Shown here: piece after piece, positions 1 through 6,957 of the stretch
Layout of the letters: each line of letters opens with the position of its first letter
Numbering within the stretch: position 1 is the first letter of the stretch
NCBI RefSeq assembly: GCF_014287585.1
Contig: NZ_JACOOJ010000036.1
Location: forward strand, 1 to 58,512
Reading direction: 5' to 3'
DNA length: 58,512 nt
Origin: Parabacteroides hominis
Lineage (GTDB): Bacteria > Bacteroidota > Bacteroidia > Bacteroidales > Tannerellaceae
The notes under the pieces: generated by a model
The model's input: only the letters and a program-made list of their open reading frames with translations
Databases searched by the model: none
What the model was told of the DNA's origin: nothing
Translations under genes and position numbers: made by a program

Positions 1-90
1 AGAACGAAAATGGCAATTATTACTTATACAACTCGGAAAATTGCGGCATAGAAAAATACTATATCGGGAAAAGGAGGAAACGATATAAAA
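1..90 (+). other. Possible 3' end of a truncated upstream gene
   Basis: The first 90 bases precede a strong terminator, so a plus-strand gene entering from the left edge probably ends here. Two frames are open from the edge: one stops at 86-88, two bases before the terminator stem, and another at 108-110 inside the stem. The sequence does not decide between them, and neither tail is recognisable. Confidence 0.25.
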
Positions 91-125
91 AGAGGATGTG
101 TCGGTTTTGACACACCCTCTTTCTT
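91..125 (+). terminator. Rho-independent terminator
   Basis: Bases 91-102 pair with 109-120 in a 12-bp stem with one mismatch and a 6-base loop. A pyrimidine-rich tail follows. It would end whatever transcript enters from the left. Confidence 0.75.
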
Positions 126-126
126 C

Positions 127-382
127 GAAAGCTCCGCTTTCTCTTGGGATTGCCGATACCCCTGTTATATAGCTATCAGTATCGGCATCCCCAAAGCCCC
201 CTCATCCTCTCTTTTGCCGTCTGCTGAAGCAGACGGTTTAAAGGGTTTAGAGGCAAAGCCTCTTCCTCTGTGGCACGGGGGACAAGTGCAGGGCAAGCCC
301 GTTCCCGCGCTTGACGCGGGATCGCAAGGAAGCAGGTTCGGCCTTGATCTTTTGGTTACTTTTGGATCAAGCCAAAAGTAAC
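127..382. repeat. Partial, diverged copy of the mosaic inverted-repeat element (right end)
   Basis: This non-coding stretch resembles the right part of the elements at 9321-9872 and 12297-12875. It shares the segment reading TTGGGATTGCCGATACC, a GCGGGATCGCAA motif, and the terminal hairpin at 355-382 (GTTACTTTTGG and CCAAAAGTAAC around a 6-base loop). The left half seen in the other copies is absent. Confidence 0.7.
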
Positions 383-437
383 AGATAAATCAGCATTTAT
401 ATATTGTAGAAAAAGACTTTTTTTTCATCCATCATGT

Positions 438-445
438 TACGTTTG
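438..445 (+). promoter_or_regulatory. Bacteroidetes-type -7 promoter box
   Basis: TACGTTTG matches the Bacteroidetes vegetative consensus TAnnTTTG and predicts a start near 452. This favours the ATG at 472 over the upstream in-frame GTG at 451 for the sigma-factor gene. No convincing -33 box was seen. Confidence 0.55.
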
Positions 446-471
446 TCCGAGTGGCGTGTCTTTTTAATAGA

Positions 472-963
472 ATGGAACAAGAACAGTTTAAAATAGAAGT
501 CGTACCCTTGCGGGGAAAGTTGTCGGGATGTGCCCGGCGCCTGTTGGATGATCCCGAAGATGTGGAAGATGTCGTTCAGGAGGTGTTCCTCAAGCTGTGG
601 TATATCCGTGATGAACTGGACCGCTATGATAGTGTGGAGGCCCTCGCCGTGCAGATTACAAAACATCTTTGCCTGAACCGTCTCCGGGCGTTCCGGTACA
701 GGCAGGAAAAGCTGTCTGACTCGGCGACATTTGCGGCAGACGATAATCCGTATATCGCGCTGGAGCAGAAAGACAGTGTCAGTCAGGTCATGCATATCAT
801 GGAGCAGCTTCCCGGATTGCAGCAGACGATCCTCCGTATGAAGCATGTCGACGGTTTCGAGGTGAAGGAGATCGCCGAGTTGACAGGCAGCAGCCCGGAA
901 GCTGTCCGGGTAAACCTCTCACGAGCCCGCAAAAAAGTCAAGGAACTATTCTTAAAAATGTAG
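472..963 (+). CDS. ECF-type RNA polymerase sigma factor
   Basis: This is a 163-residue sigma-70 family protein of the extracytoplasmic-function type. Region 2 is visible as the acidic helix DDPEDVEDVVQEVFLKLW (about residues 25-42). Region 4 is a C-terminal helix-turn-helix containing VKEIAELTGSSPEAVRVNLS, and the protein ends in a basic tail. It should redirect RNA polymerase to a small regulon. The start was set at the ATG at 472 because a TAnnTTTG box lies at 438-445. The next gene begins 4 bp after the stop and encodes a small single-pass membrane protein, a likely functional partner or anti-sigma. Unlike the sigma at 23969, this one has no FecR or SusC beside it, so its signal is unknown. 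The family call is firm; the regulon is not visible. Confidence 0.9.
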   Translation: MEQEQFKIEVVPLRGKLSGCARRLLDDPEDVEDVVQEVFLKLWYIRDELDRYDSVEALAVQITKHLCLNRLRAFRYRQEKLSDSATFAADDNPYIALEQKDSVSQVMHIMEQLPGLQQTILRMKHVDGFEVKEIAELTGSSPEAVRVNLSRARKKVKELFLKM

Positions 964-967
964 CAGG

Positions 968-1534
968 ATGAAATCAGACGAATATATCTATATCGAAAAT
1001 CTGTTGGAGCGTTTCTTCGAAGGGGAGACATCCAATGCCGAGGAGCAGGAGCTTTACGCGTTCTTTGCCCGCCCGGACTTGCCGGAGCATCTGAGGGGCT
1101 ATAAACCGGTGTTCGGTTATTTTGAGACCGGGATCGCCGGGGAGGTGGAAGAGGGACGAAACCCTTCGAAGCCGGTCCGCAAAAAACCTTTTTTAAAAAG
1201 GTGGTTATGGATGGGGATGGCGGTGGCCGCTTCTTTGTTGTTGTTCTTATTCTTGAACAAGGGGGATGGCGGCAAGGATGACGAGTTTAATCCGTATGCC
1301 GGCAGCTACATCATCCGGGGTGGGGTGAAGACGGAGATACCCGAAGAGGTGGCGCGGAAATTGGATAGGGTGATCCGGGAAATCGAAAAGAAACAGTATG
1401 AAAAGGAGCGGTTGGCCCTGCGTTCTTTGCGGCAGTACGAGAAAACAATGGATAATATCCAAACGAAGGAGGACGAAGTCGAACGGTTCGAATCGGACAT
1501 CGAGAGGTTGGAGAGGAGATACAAGGATAAATGA
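968..1534 (+). CDS. Single-pass membrane protein, candidate anti-sigma partner
   Basis: This 188-residue protein starts 4 bp after the sigma-factor stop, so the two are almost surely cotranscribed. Its N-terminal 65 residues are acidic and hydrophilic and would be cytoplasmic. One transmembrane helix follows a basic patch (residues about 78-96, WLWMGMAVAASLLLFLFL). The C-terminal 70 residues are highly charged and rich in Glu, Lys and Arg, consistent with an extended helix or coiled coil in the periplasm. The layout (cytoplasmic N-terminus, one membrane pass, partner of an ECF sigma) is that of an anti-sigma factor, but I see neither a ZAS zinc motif nor a FecR domain. Function is inferred from position and topology only. 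Confidence 0.65.
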   Translation: MKSDEYIYIENLLERFFEGETSNAEEQELYAFFARPDLPEHLRGYKPVFGYFETGIAGEVEEGRNPSKPVRKKPFLKRWLWMGMAVAASLLLFLFLNKGDGGKDDEFNPYAGSYIIRGGVKTEIPEEVARKLDRVIREIEKKQYEKERLALRSLRQYEKTMDNIQTKEDEVERFESDIERLERRYKDK

Positions 1535-1555
1535 TGATTTATTAATAATAATAGT

Positions 1556-2020
1556 ATGAAAACAAGAAATCTTATTTTGACAGCTGCCCTGTTGTTGGCA
1601 GGGAGTTGGGCCGGTGATCTGCTGGCACAGGCGAATTTGAATGCATTGATGAAAAAATGCGAGTCGATGGAAAAGGTGAGTGTCGACGTGATCTACGACA
1701 AAGACCGGAAAACAAAAAAACCGGTGAAGGAAGTGACCACGATCACATTCTCGAAAAAGGACAATCCTAAATTGCTGGACGAGTTTCTCAACGCCTTCAG
1801 GAAGGACAAGGAAGCCGCCTATAAAGTGATCGAATCGAAAATCGACGGCAAGGTTATACCCTCTTTCTACCGCTTTGCAGCCGGAACTTCGGACATCTCT
1901 TTTTCGTTGGATGATTTGAATAAAAAGTATAATGGGAACGAGTATCTGCTTCGGAACGGAGAAATACAGGTGACGAAAATCGAACGTTTCGACTTCAAGG
2001 AAGAGAGCGAATGGGGATAA
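1556..2020 (+). CDS. Small secreted protein of unknown function (DUF5024-like)
   Basis: This 154-residue protein begins with a clear Sec signal peptide (residues 1 to about 25, ending LLAQA). The mature part is basic, with a central segment rich in Lys, Asp and Thr. It lies 21 bp after the candidate anti-sigma gene and closes the ECF operon. Its size and composition recall small Bacteroidetes periplasmic proteins found at the end of ECF operons (DUF5024 and similar families), but the family name is from memory and uncertain. It may be a periplasmic sensor or effector of the stress response. No catalytic motif is visible. Confidence 0.6.
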   Translation: MKTRNLILTAALLLAGSWAGDLLAQANLNALMKKCESMEKVSVDVIYDKDRKTKKPVKEVTTITFSKKDNPKLLDEFLNAFRKDKEAAYKVIESKIDGKVIPSFYRFAAGTSDISFSLDDLNKKYNGNEYLLRNGEIQVTKIERFDFKEESEWG

Positions 2021-2026
2021 AAAAGT

Positions 2027-2064
2027 GTCTAATATCTTTACACCACTGTCCAAAAATTAGACAC
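2027..2064 (+). promoter_or_regulatory. Paired 17-bp palindromic operator (copy A)
   Basis: Two related 17-base dyads lie side by side: 2027-2043 (TGTCTAATATCTTTACA) and 2048-2064 (TGTCCAAAAATTAGACA). Their starts are 21 bp apart. The pair sits about 55 bp upstream of the sigma-54 -24 box at 2119. An equivalent pair with the same 21-bp spacing occurs at 6814-6851. This is the expected layout of binding sites for a sigma-54 enhancer-binding protein. Confidence 0.7.
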
Positions 2065-2118
2065 TCCCGGAAAATAACTAAATTGTTATGGTACTGTAAA
2101 TAAATAATTTATATACTT

Positions 2119-2133
2119 TGGCACGCTGTTTGC
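2119..2133 (+). promoter_or_regulatory. Sigma-54 (RpoN) -24/-12 promoter
   Basis: TGGCAC, 5 bases, then TTGC matches the RpoN consensus exactly, with GG at 2120-2121 and GC at 2132-2133 (12 bp apart). Transcription should start near 2145, about 37 bases before the ATPase start codon. Confidence 0.8.
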
Positions 2134-2181
2134 CTGTAATTAGGCAAAGAAGAAATAGTAACAATAAAAACAGATACAGTC

Positions 2182-2862
2182 ATGATTAAAATTGAAGGAT
2201 TAAGTAAGTTTTTCCGTACGGAAGAGGTGGAAACGATTGCATTGAACGGCGTGTCGATGGAAGTGAAGGACGGTGAGTTTGTGGCTATCATGGGCCCTTC
2301 CGGCTGTGGCAAGTCCACTTTGTTGAATATCTTAGGTTTGCTGGATAACCCGACATCGGGCGATTATTATTTGGCAGAGAAAGAAGTCGGACACCTGAAA
2401 GAAAAAGAACGTACGCAAGTGCGTAAAGGAAATATCGGTTTCGTGTTCCAGAGCTTCAACCTGATCGACGAACTGAATGTATTTGAAAACGTGGAGTTGC
2501 CGCTTACCTACCTGAAGGTGAAGGCAAGCGAGCGCAAGCAGATGGTGAACGACATCCTGAAACGCATGAACATCAGCCACCGCGCCAACCACTTCCCGCA
2601 GCAGCTTTCCGGAGGTCAGCAACAGCGTGTCGCTATCGCCCGCGCCGTCGTTTCGAACCCGAAGATCATCCTCGCCGATGAGCCGACCGGTAACCTGGAC
2701 TCGAAGAACGGCGCCGAAGTGATGCAACTCCTGACCGAACTGAACAAAGAGGGCACTACCATTGTTATGGTAACGCACTCCAAGCACGACGCGAGCTTCG
2801 CCCATCGCGTGATCAACCTGTTCGACGGTAGTATCGTGTCGTCCGTAAGCGAATTCATTTAA
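2182..2862 (+). CDS. ABC transporter ATP-binding protein (LolD/MacB-type)
   Basis: This 226-residue nucleotide-binding subunit has all the expected motifs: Walker A GPSGCGKST (residues 38-46), the Q-loop in VFQSFNLIDELN, signature LSGGQQQR (142-149), Walker B IILADEP and the switch histidine in VMVTHSKHD. Its length and motif wording fit the LolD/MacB/FtsE-like group, whose partners are FtsX-fold permeases. Such systems use ATP to drive movements in the periplasm (lipoprotein release, peptide or drug efflux) rather than classical import. Three such permeases lie downstream. Transcription should come from the sigma-54 promoter at 2119-2133. The substrate cannot be read from the sequence. Confidence 0.93.
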   Translation: MIKIEGLSKFFRTEEVETIALNGVSMEVKDGEFVAIMGPSGCGKSTLLNILGLLDNPTSGDYYLAEKEVGHLKEKERTQVRKGNIGFVFQSFNLIDELNVFENVELPLTYLKVKASERKQMVNDILKRMNISHRANHFPQQLSGGQQQRVAIARAVVSNPKIILADEPTGNLDSKNGAEVMQLLTELNKEGTTIVMVTHSKHDASFAHRVINLFDGSIVSSVSEFI

Positions 2863-2975
2863 TTTTTTGTAAGTAACACATAGACACATTCAAATTGTTT
2901 TTTGCAGATATATCCGGCTTGGGAAAGTCGGGTATATCCTTTTTATTTTTGCGACTCACTAAATTGGAATATACA

Positions 2976-5303
2976 ATGAATAATCTATTAAATATAAAAT
3001 CTTTCCTGAAATTCCTTAGCCGGAACAAAGGGTACACGGCGATCGACGTCTTCGGACTCTCCGTCTCGTTGATGTTCGTGATCCTGATCGCGGTGTATGT
3101 GGAACGGGAGCTGAATATCGACAAGCAGCAGGAGAATTACGAGCGGATTTATGCTATCGGCAACGAGCAAATGCTGGGTACGGCTGTCCCGGTGGCCTAC
3201 TGGCTGGAAGAACGCTATCCGGAGATCGAGAAAGTCTGTCCGATGGTAACCGACCAGTGCAAAGGGCATCAGATTTATTATGGCGAGAAGAAATACATCG
3301 CCGACCTGGTGTTTGTCGACTCCACTTTTTTCGATGTTTTTTCATTCAAGGTGTTGGATGGCAATCGTGAGAAACTGATGGACGGCGCCTACGACGCAGT
3401 TATTTCCGAGACGTATGCCAACAAGCTGTTCGGTGGAGAAAGCCCGATTGGTAAAAGTGTCCGTATCAGCGATTCGACGAGCGTGACGATCACCGGTATC
3501 ATGGAAGACGTCAAACGGTCGGTGATCCCGAACGTGGACCTGTTGCTCCGTATCGAGCGGGTGGGCGAGTTTAATGGCGGGCTTACGAAGACAACTGCCA
3601 ACAATGCCGGCTCCTGTATTGCGTTCCTGCTGGTGAAGCCCGGAGCCGACCTGAAAGCGCGGACGGACGAAATCCTGGCGTTTTTCAAGGAGCGCTTCTG
3701 GATGTATAAGGGAGGCTTCGCCGAGGAGTTGAAGATCGTTTCCATACCGGAAATGTATTTCGGCAACTGGATGTACTCCAGCCTGAACCAAGGCGATAGG
3801 AAATTCTCCCTGATCCTGATGTCGGTCGGCATCCTGATTCTGATTTTTGCGATTATCAACTATATCAACCTGACGGTGGCGCAGGCGGGACAGCGGGCAA
3901 AGGAGATGGCTACGCGGCGGTTGTTGGGCTCTTCGCGTATGGATTTGTTCCTCCGGCTTATGATGGAGGCGACGCTTCTGACGGCCGTTTCCTTTGTGAT
4001 CGGATTGCTGTTGGCGAAGGCTGTCTTGCCGTTTGCCAACGACCTGTTGCAGGTGCGCCTGACGTTCGAGGTGCTGGCTACTCCGCTCTGGGGCGGGATG
4101 ATCGTGGCCGTGATCCTGCTGACGGGTGTTTTGTCGGGCTTGCTTCCGGCTATCCTGATCTCGTCGGCCAAGCCGATCGACGTGGTGCGCGGCACGTTCC
4201 GCCGGCAGACGAAGATGGTGTTCAGCAAGGTCTTCATCACGTTCCAGAATGTGATCACGATCGCCATGATCGCCGCCTCGCTGACGATGTACCTCCAGAT
4301 CGACCATATGATCCATGCGCCGCTGGGCTACAATACGACGAACATTATCGAATCGGAAAACGTTTTCCGGTCGAAGAGCGAGATGGAACAGGCGGAAGAC
4401 CGCTTGCGCCAGCTTCCGATAGTCAAGGCTGTCGGGCATTCGAACGGGACGCCTTCGAGCGGGACGAACAACAGCAGCGGCGAGTACGAAGGAAAATCAC
4501 TCAGCTTCCAGCAGATGCAGGTAGATAGCGCGGCGTTCCATATCTTCGGCCTGGAGATCAAGACTGACAACGGGGTGGCGAACTCAAGCGGCGGTTGGTT
4601 TTTGAATGAGCTTGCGTTTAAGCAGATGGAGTTGCCGGAAGATGCCGTTTCGTTCAAGTGGGGAGAAGATGCCACGCCTATCTTAGGGGTGATCAAGGAT
4701 TTCCAATTGTGGGATATCTCGCGTGAAAACTCTCCGGTGATGTTTCGTTTCCGTGATCCGAAATCGGGCTGGTGGCCGTGGAGCTACGTGATCGAGGTGC
4801 AGGGCGATCTCGTCAAGGCTTACGAGGAGGTGCGCAATGTCTTCGAGGAGGTGTCGGGTGTTCCTTTCGAGGGGCAGTTTATCGACCAGGGCATTCAGGA
4901 GCATTTCGAGTCGCAGATTCGTCTGGCCAAGATCGTGGTGATCTTTGCTTGCATTGCGATCCTGATCTCGCTGTTGGGTTTGCTCGCGATGTCGACCTAT
5001 TTCATCCTGCAACGTTCGCAGGAGGTGGCGATCCGCAAGGTGTTCGGCTCGGACAACCGGGGGATCTTGGTTCGCCTCGTCGGTACGTTCCTGATGTATG
5101 TGGGGATCGCGTTCGTGATTGCGACGCCGTTGAGCTGGTATTTCATGGACAAGTGGCTCTCGGACTACAGCTACCGGATCACGCTTAGCCCGCTGATCTT
5201 CATCGCATCCGGGTTGTTCTGCTTCCTGATCTCCTTCTTAGCGGTATTCTTCCAGAGTTGGCAGGCGGCGAATGCGAATCCGGTGAATAGCGTGAAGGAA
5301 TAG
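2976..5303 (+). CDS. FtsX/MacB-type ABC transporter permease, paralogue 1
   Basis: This is a 775-residue permease with two tandem modules, each an N-terminal membrane helix, a large extracytoplasmic MacB-like domain and an FtsX-like set of three helices (about eight helices in total). Helices are visible near residues 18-40, around FSLILMSVGILILIFAIINY, and in the last 110 residues. I chose the ATG at 2976 because homologues start just before the first helix; the TTG at 2895 adds an unlikely hydrophilic leader. It follows the ATPase by 113 bp and should be cotranscribed with it. The C-terminus WQAANANPVNSVKE is almost the same in all three paralogues. A mosaic repeat element begins at the last base of the stop codon. 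Confidence 0.9.
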   Translation: MNNLLNIKSFLKFLSRNKGYTAIDVFGLSVSLMFVILIAVYVERELNIDKQQENYERIYAIGNEQMLGTAVPVAYWLEERYPEIEKVCPMVTDQCKGHQIYYGEKKYIADLVFVDSTFFDVFSFKVLDGNREKLMDGAYDAVISETYANKLFGGESPIGKSVRISDSTSVTITGIMEDVKRSVIPNVDLLLRIERVGEFNGGLTKTTANNAGSCIAFLLVKPGADLKARTDEILAFFKERFWMYKGGFAEELKIVSIPEMYFGNWMYSSLNQGDRKFSLILMSVGILILIFAIINYINLTVAQAGQRAKEMATRRLLGSSRMDLFLRLMMEATLLTAVSFVIGLLLAKAVLPFANDLLQVRLTFEVLATPLWGGMIVAVILLTGVLSGLLPAILISSAKPIDVVRGTFRRQTKMVFSKVFITFQNVITIAMIAASLTMYLQIDHMIHAPLGYNTTNIIESENVFRSKSEMEQAEDRLRQLPIVKAVGHSNGTPSSGTNNSSGEYEGKSLSFQQMQVDSAAFHIFGLEIKTDNGVANSSGGWFLNELAFKQMELPEDAVSFKWGEDATPILGVIKDFQLWDISRENSPVMFRFRDPKSGWWPWSYVIEVQGDLVKAYEEVRNVFEEVSGVPFEGQFIDQGIQEHFESQIRLAKIVVIFACIAILISLLGLLAMSTYFILQRSQEVAIRKVFGSDNRGILVRLVGTFLMYVGIAFVIATPLSWYFMDKWLSDYSYRITLSPLIFIASGLFCFLISFLAVFFQSWQAANANPVNSVKE

Positions 5304-5459
5304 TTACTTTTCTCTTGAAAGAAAAGTAACCAAAAGTTCAAGGCTTAACCGTCTGGGCTACTCCGGTCAAAGACTCCGCTGTCGCCTGCGAAACTCGCTC
5401 CGCTCAGACAGCGCAGGCTCCTGCCGCTCCGTCTTTGCCCTCCGCTTAACGCCCATCCC
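5303..5459. repeat. Partial mosaic inverted-repeat element (left half)
   Basis: It starts at the G of the permease TAG stop codon with a hairpin (5303-5330). It then carries the same unique arm found in the complete copies at 9321 and 12297, with the palindromic core GCCTGCG...CGCAGGC. After 5459 the sequence diverges into a local terminator, so the right half is missing. Confidence 0.8.
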
Positions 5460-5514
5460 AAGAGAAAGGCCTCGCCCCAGTTTCCCCGGTCGCGAAGCCT
5501 TTCTCTTTTATTTC
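5459..5514 (+). terminator. Rho-independent terminator after permease 1
   Basis: AGAGAAAGGC (5461-5470) pairs perfectly with GCCTTTCTCT (5497-5506), followed by TTTTATTT. It would end the ATPase-permease 1 transcript. Confidence 0.75.
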
Positions 5515-5543
5515 TTAATTCTTAATTTTTAATTCTTAATTCC

Positions 5544-6398
5544 CTAAAGTTCCCCCGGTCTTTCGTCATCCGGCTTGCTGCTGCCGCCGCCTTCTTCTTT
5601 TTGGGCGGCTTTTTTGGCGTTGAGGGTTTTACGGGCGGCGAGGATGGCTTTCTGGCGGTCGATGAGGTTGTTCAGGTTGTTGATGATCTCCAGGTAGTCC
5701 GTATCGCCGTTCACTTCGGCCAACGCATTGAGGCGTTTGACGGCGGCGCGGTAGGCGGCATCGGTTTCCAGGCGGGCTGCTTTGGTCGCACCGGCGATGA
5801 TGGTAGCCTGCTGGTTGTTGCGGTTGGTGAAGAAAGTGATAAATTTCTCGTTCGCCTCTTTCAACCGTTCCACCCATCTGTCGAGGCCGGCCATCTGGAG
5901 GCGGTTCGTGACATTGTCCAGCGAAACGCCGTCGAGCGGTGAGCTTGCCGGATTGGACAGTTCGCCGGGGCGTTCTTCTACCTGTTGGTTATCAAATTCT
6001 TCCAAATCCTGAATCAGGTTTGTCACGGCACTGTTTTCTGCCAGATAAGGCAGGTTGCAGGGATCGCCGTTACGGCGCAGGATGATATCGACCTGGCGGG
6101 CGATCTCGGCGATGACCGGGTCGAAATCATTCAGCCCTACATCGTTCTGGCGTTTCAATCCTCTGTAGGTATCGTCACGGATCTGGTCGAGGCGGGTGAC
6201 ATCGTAAGAGAGTACGTTTTCGCCGCCGCCGACTTTCATCGTTTCGTCGAATACGTTGTATTTGACTTTGTAGTCGTTTACTAACTCTTTGATTTTAGAG
6301 TCATTACATTTGGTCAGTTCCGCGAGCGCGAAATTGTGGAAGCCAAAATTTTCGTCTTGTTTAAGATGGGATAAATTGAAAGTTTTAATTTCTGACAT
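5544..6398 (-). CDS. DUF6261-like protein of unknown function
   Basis: This 284-residue soluble protein resembles the DUF6261 family common in Bacteroidales (assignment from memory). It starts MSEIKTFNLSHLKQDENF and is predicted mostly helical, with no signal peptide or membrane segment. The start is set at the ATG at 6398. The reading frame stays open upstream through a 41-bp tandem repeat to 6665, but that part is low-complexity and simply translates the repeat. A short motif, ERPGEL, occurs once internally and again at the extreme C-terminus. It is the only minus-strand gene among the permease genes. No function is known to me. Confidence 0.75.
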   Translation of the reverse strand: MSEIKTFNLSHLKQDENFGFHNFALAELTKCNDSKIKELVNDYKVKYNVFDETMKVGGGENVLSYDVTRLDQIRDDTYRGLKRQNDVGLNDFDPVIAEIARQVDIILRRNGDPCNLPYLAENSAVTNLIQDLEEFDNQQVEERPGELSNPASSPLDGVSLDNVTNRLQMAGLDRWVERLKEANEKFITFFTNRNNQQATIIAGATKAARLETDAAYRAAVKRLNALAEVNGDTDYLEIINNLNNLIDRQKAILAARKTLNAKKAAQKEEGGGSSKPDDERPGEL

Positions 6399-6426
6399 GG
6401 CATTAATTTTGAATGTTATATATCTG

Positions 6427-6673
6427 TTTTCGTCTGTTTTCCCGTCGTCGAGCTGCTCGCCGGGATGTTTTCGTCCGTTTTCTCGTTGTCGAGCTGCTCG
6501 CCGGGATGTTTTCGTCTGTTTTCCCGTTGTCGAGCTGCTCGCCGGGATGTTTTCGTCTGTTTTCCCGTTGTCGAGCTGCTCGCCGGGATGTTTTCGTCTG
6601 TTTTCCCGTTGTCGAGCTGCTCGCCGGGATGTTTTTGCCCGTTTTCCCGTCGTCGAGCTGCTCACCGGGGTGT
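6427..6673. repeat. 41-bp tandem repeat array, about six copies
   Basis: The anchor CGGGATG recurs at 6461, 6502, 6543, 6584 and 6625, and a variant at 6666, always 41 bp apart. Each unit contains the near-palindrome CGAGCTGCTCG. The copies differ at a few positions. The period is not a multiple of three, so the apparent ORFs through it in several frames are repeat artefacts. The array lies directly upstream of the DUF6261-like start codon. Confidence 0.95.
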
Positions 6674-6813
6674 TTTTCCTTGTCGGTTTGCTGTCGAGCG
6701 TTACATCGTAGGCAAATATACCCTAAATTAAACAGTAAACAATTATTTTATCCTTTAATTTTCAACAGATATTGAAAAAAATCGGGAGGACAGGAGGGAC
6801 GGTGGCGAGGAAC

Positions 6814-6851
6814 TGTCAAAATCTTGGACACACCTGTCTAAAATTTTGACA
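6814..6851 (+). promoter_or_regulatory. Paired 17-bp palindromic operator (copy B)
   Basis: Two 17-base dyads, 6814-6830 (TGTCAAAATCTTGGACA) and 6835-6851 (TGTCTAAAATTTTGACA), start 21 bp apart and lie about 56 bp before a sigma-54 box. The layout copies that at 2027-2064, giving a shared consensus close to TGTCnAAAATTTnGACA. Confidence 0.7.
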
Positions 6852-6906
6852 GACGGAGAATGAAATTGTTTTGGTATAACATTGTTGTTCAGATGTTTAG
6901 GTGTGA

Positions 6907-6921
6907 TGGCATAATTTTTGC
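6907..6921 (+). promoter_or_regulatory. Sigma-54 (RpoN) -24/-12 promoter
   Basis: TGGCAT, 5 bases, then TTGC; GG (6908-6909) and GC (6920-6921) are 12 bp apart as RpoN requires. Predicted start near 6933, 25 bases before the permease 2 ATG. Confidence 0.75.
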
Positions 6922-6957
6922 ATAGTATTAGACAAATAAAAATAAATACAATCAGTG

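Noticed and set aside
2895..2975. Upstream TTG start for permease 1
   Set aside because: The extra 27 residues are not seen at the start of the paralogues and precede the first membrane helix with no clear signal.
6289..6775. Three overlapping plus-strand ORFs rich in Ser-Cys and Arg
   Set aside because: They are the 41-bp array read in three frames; the period is not a multiple of three.
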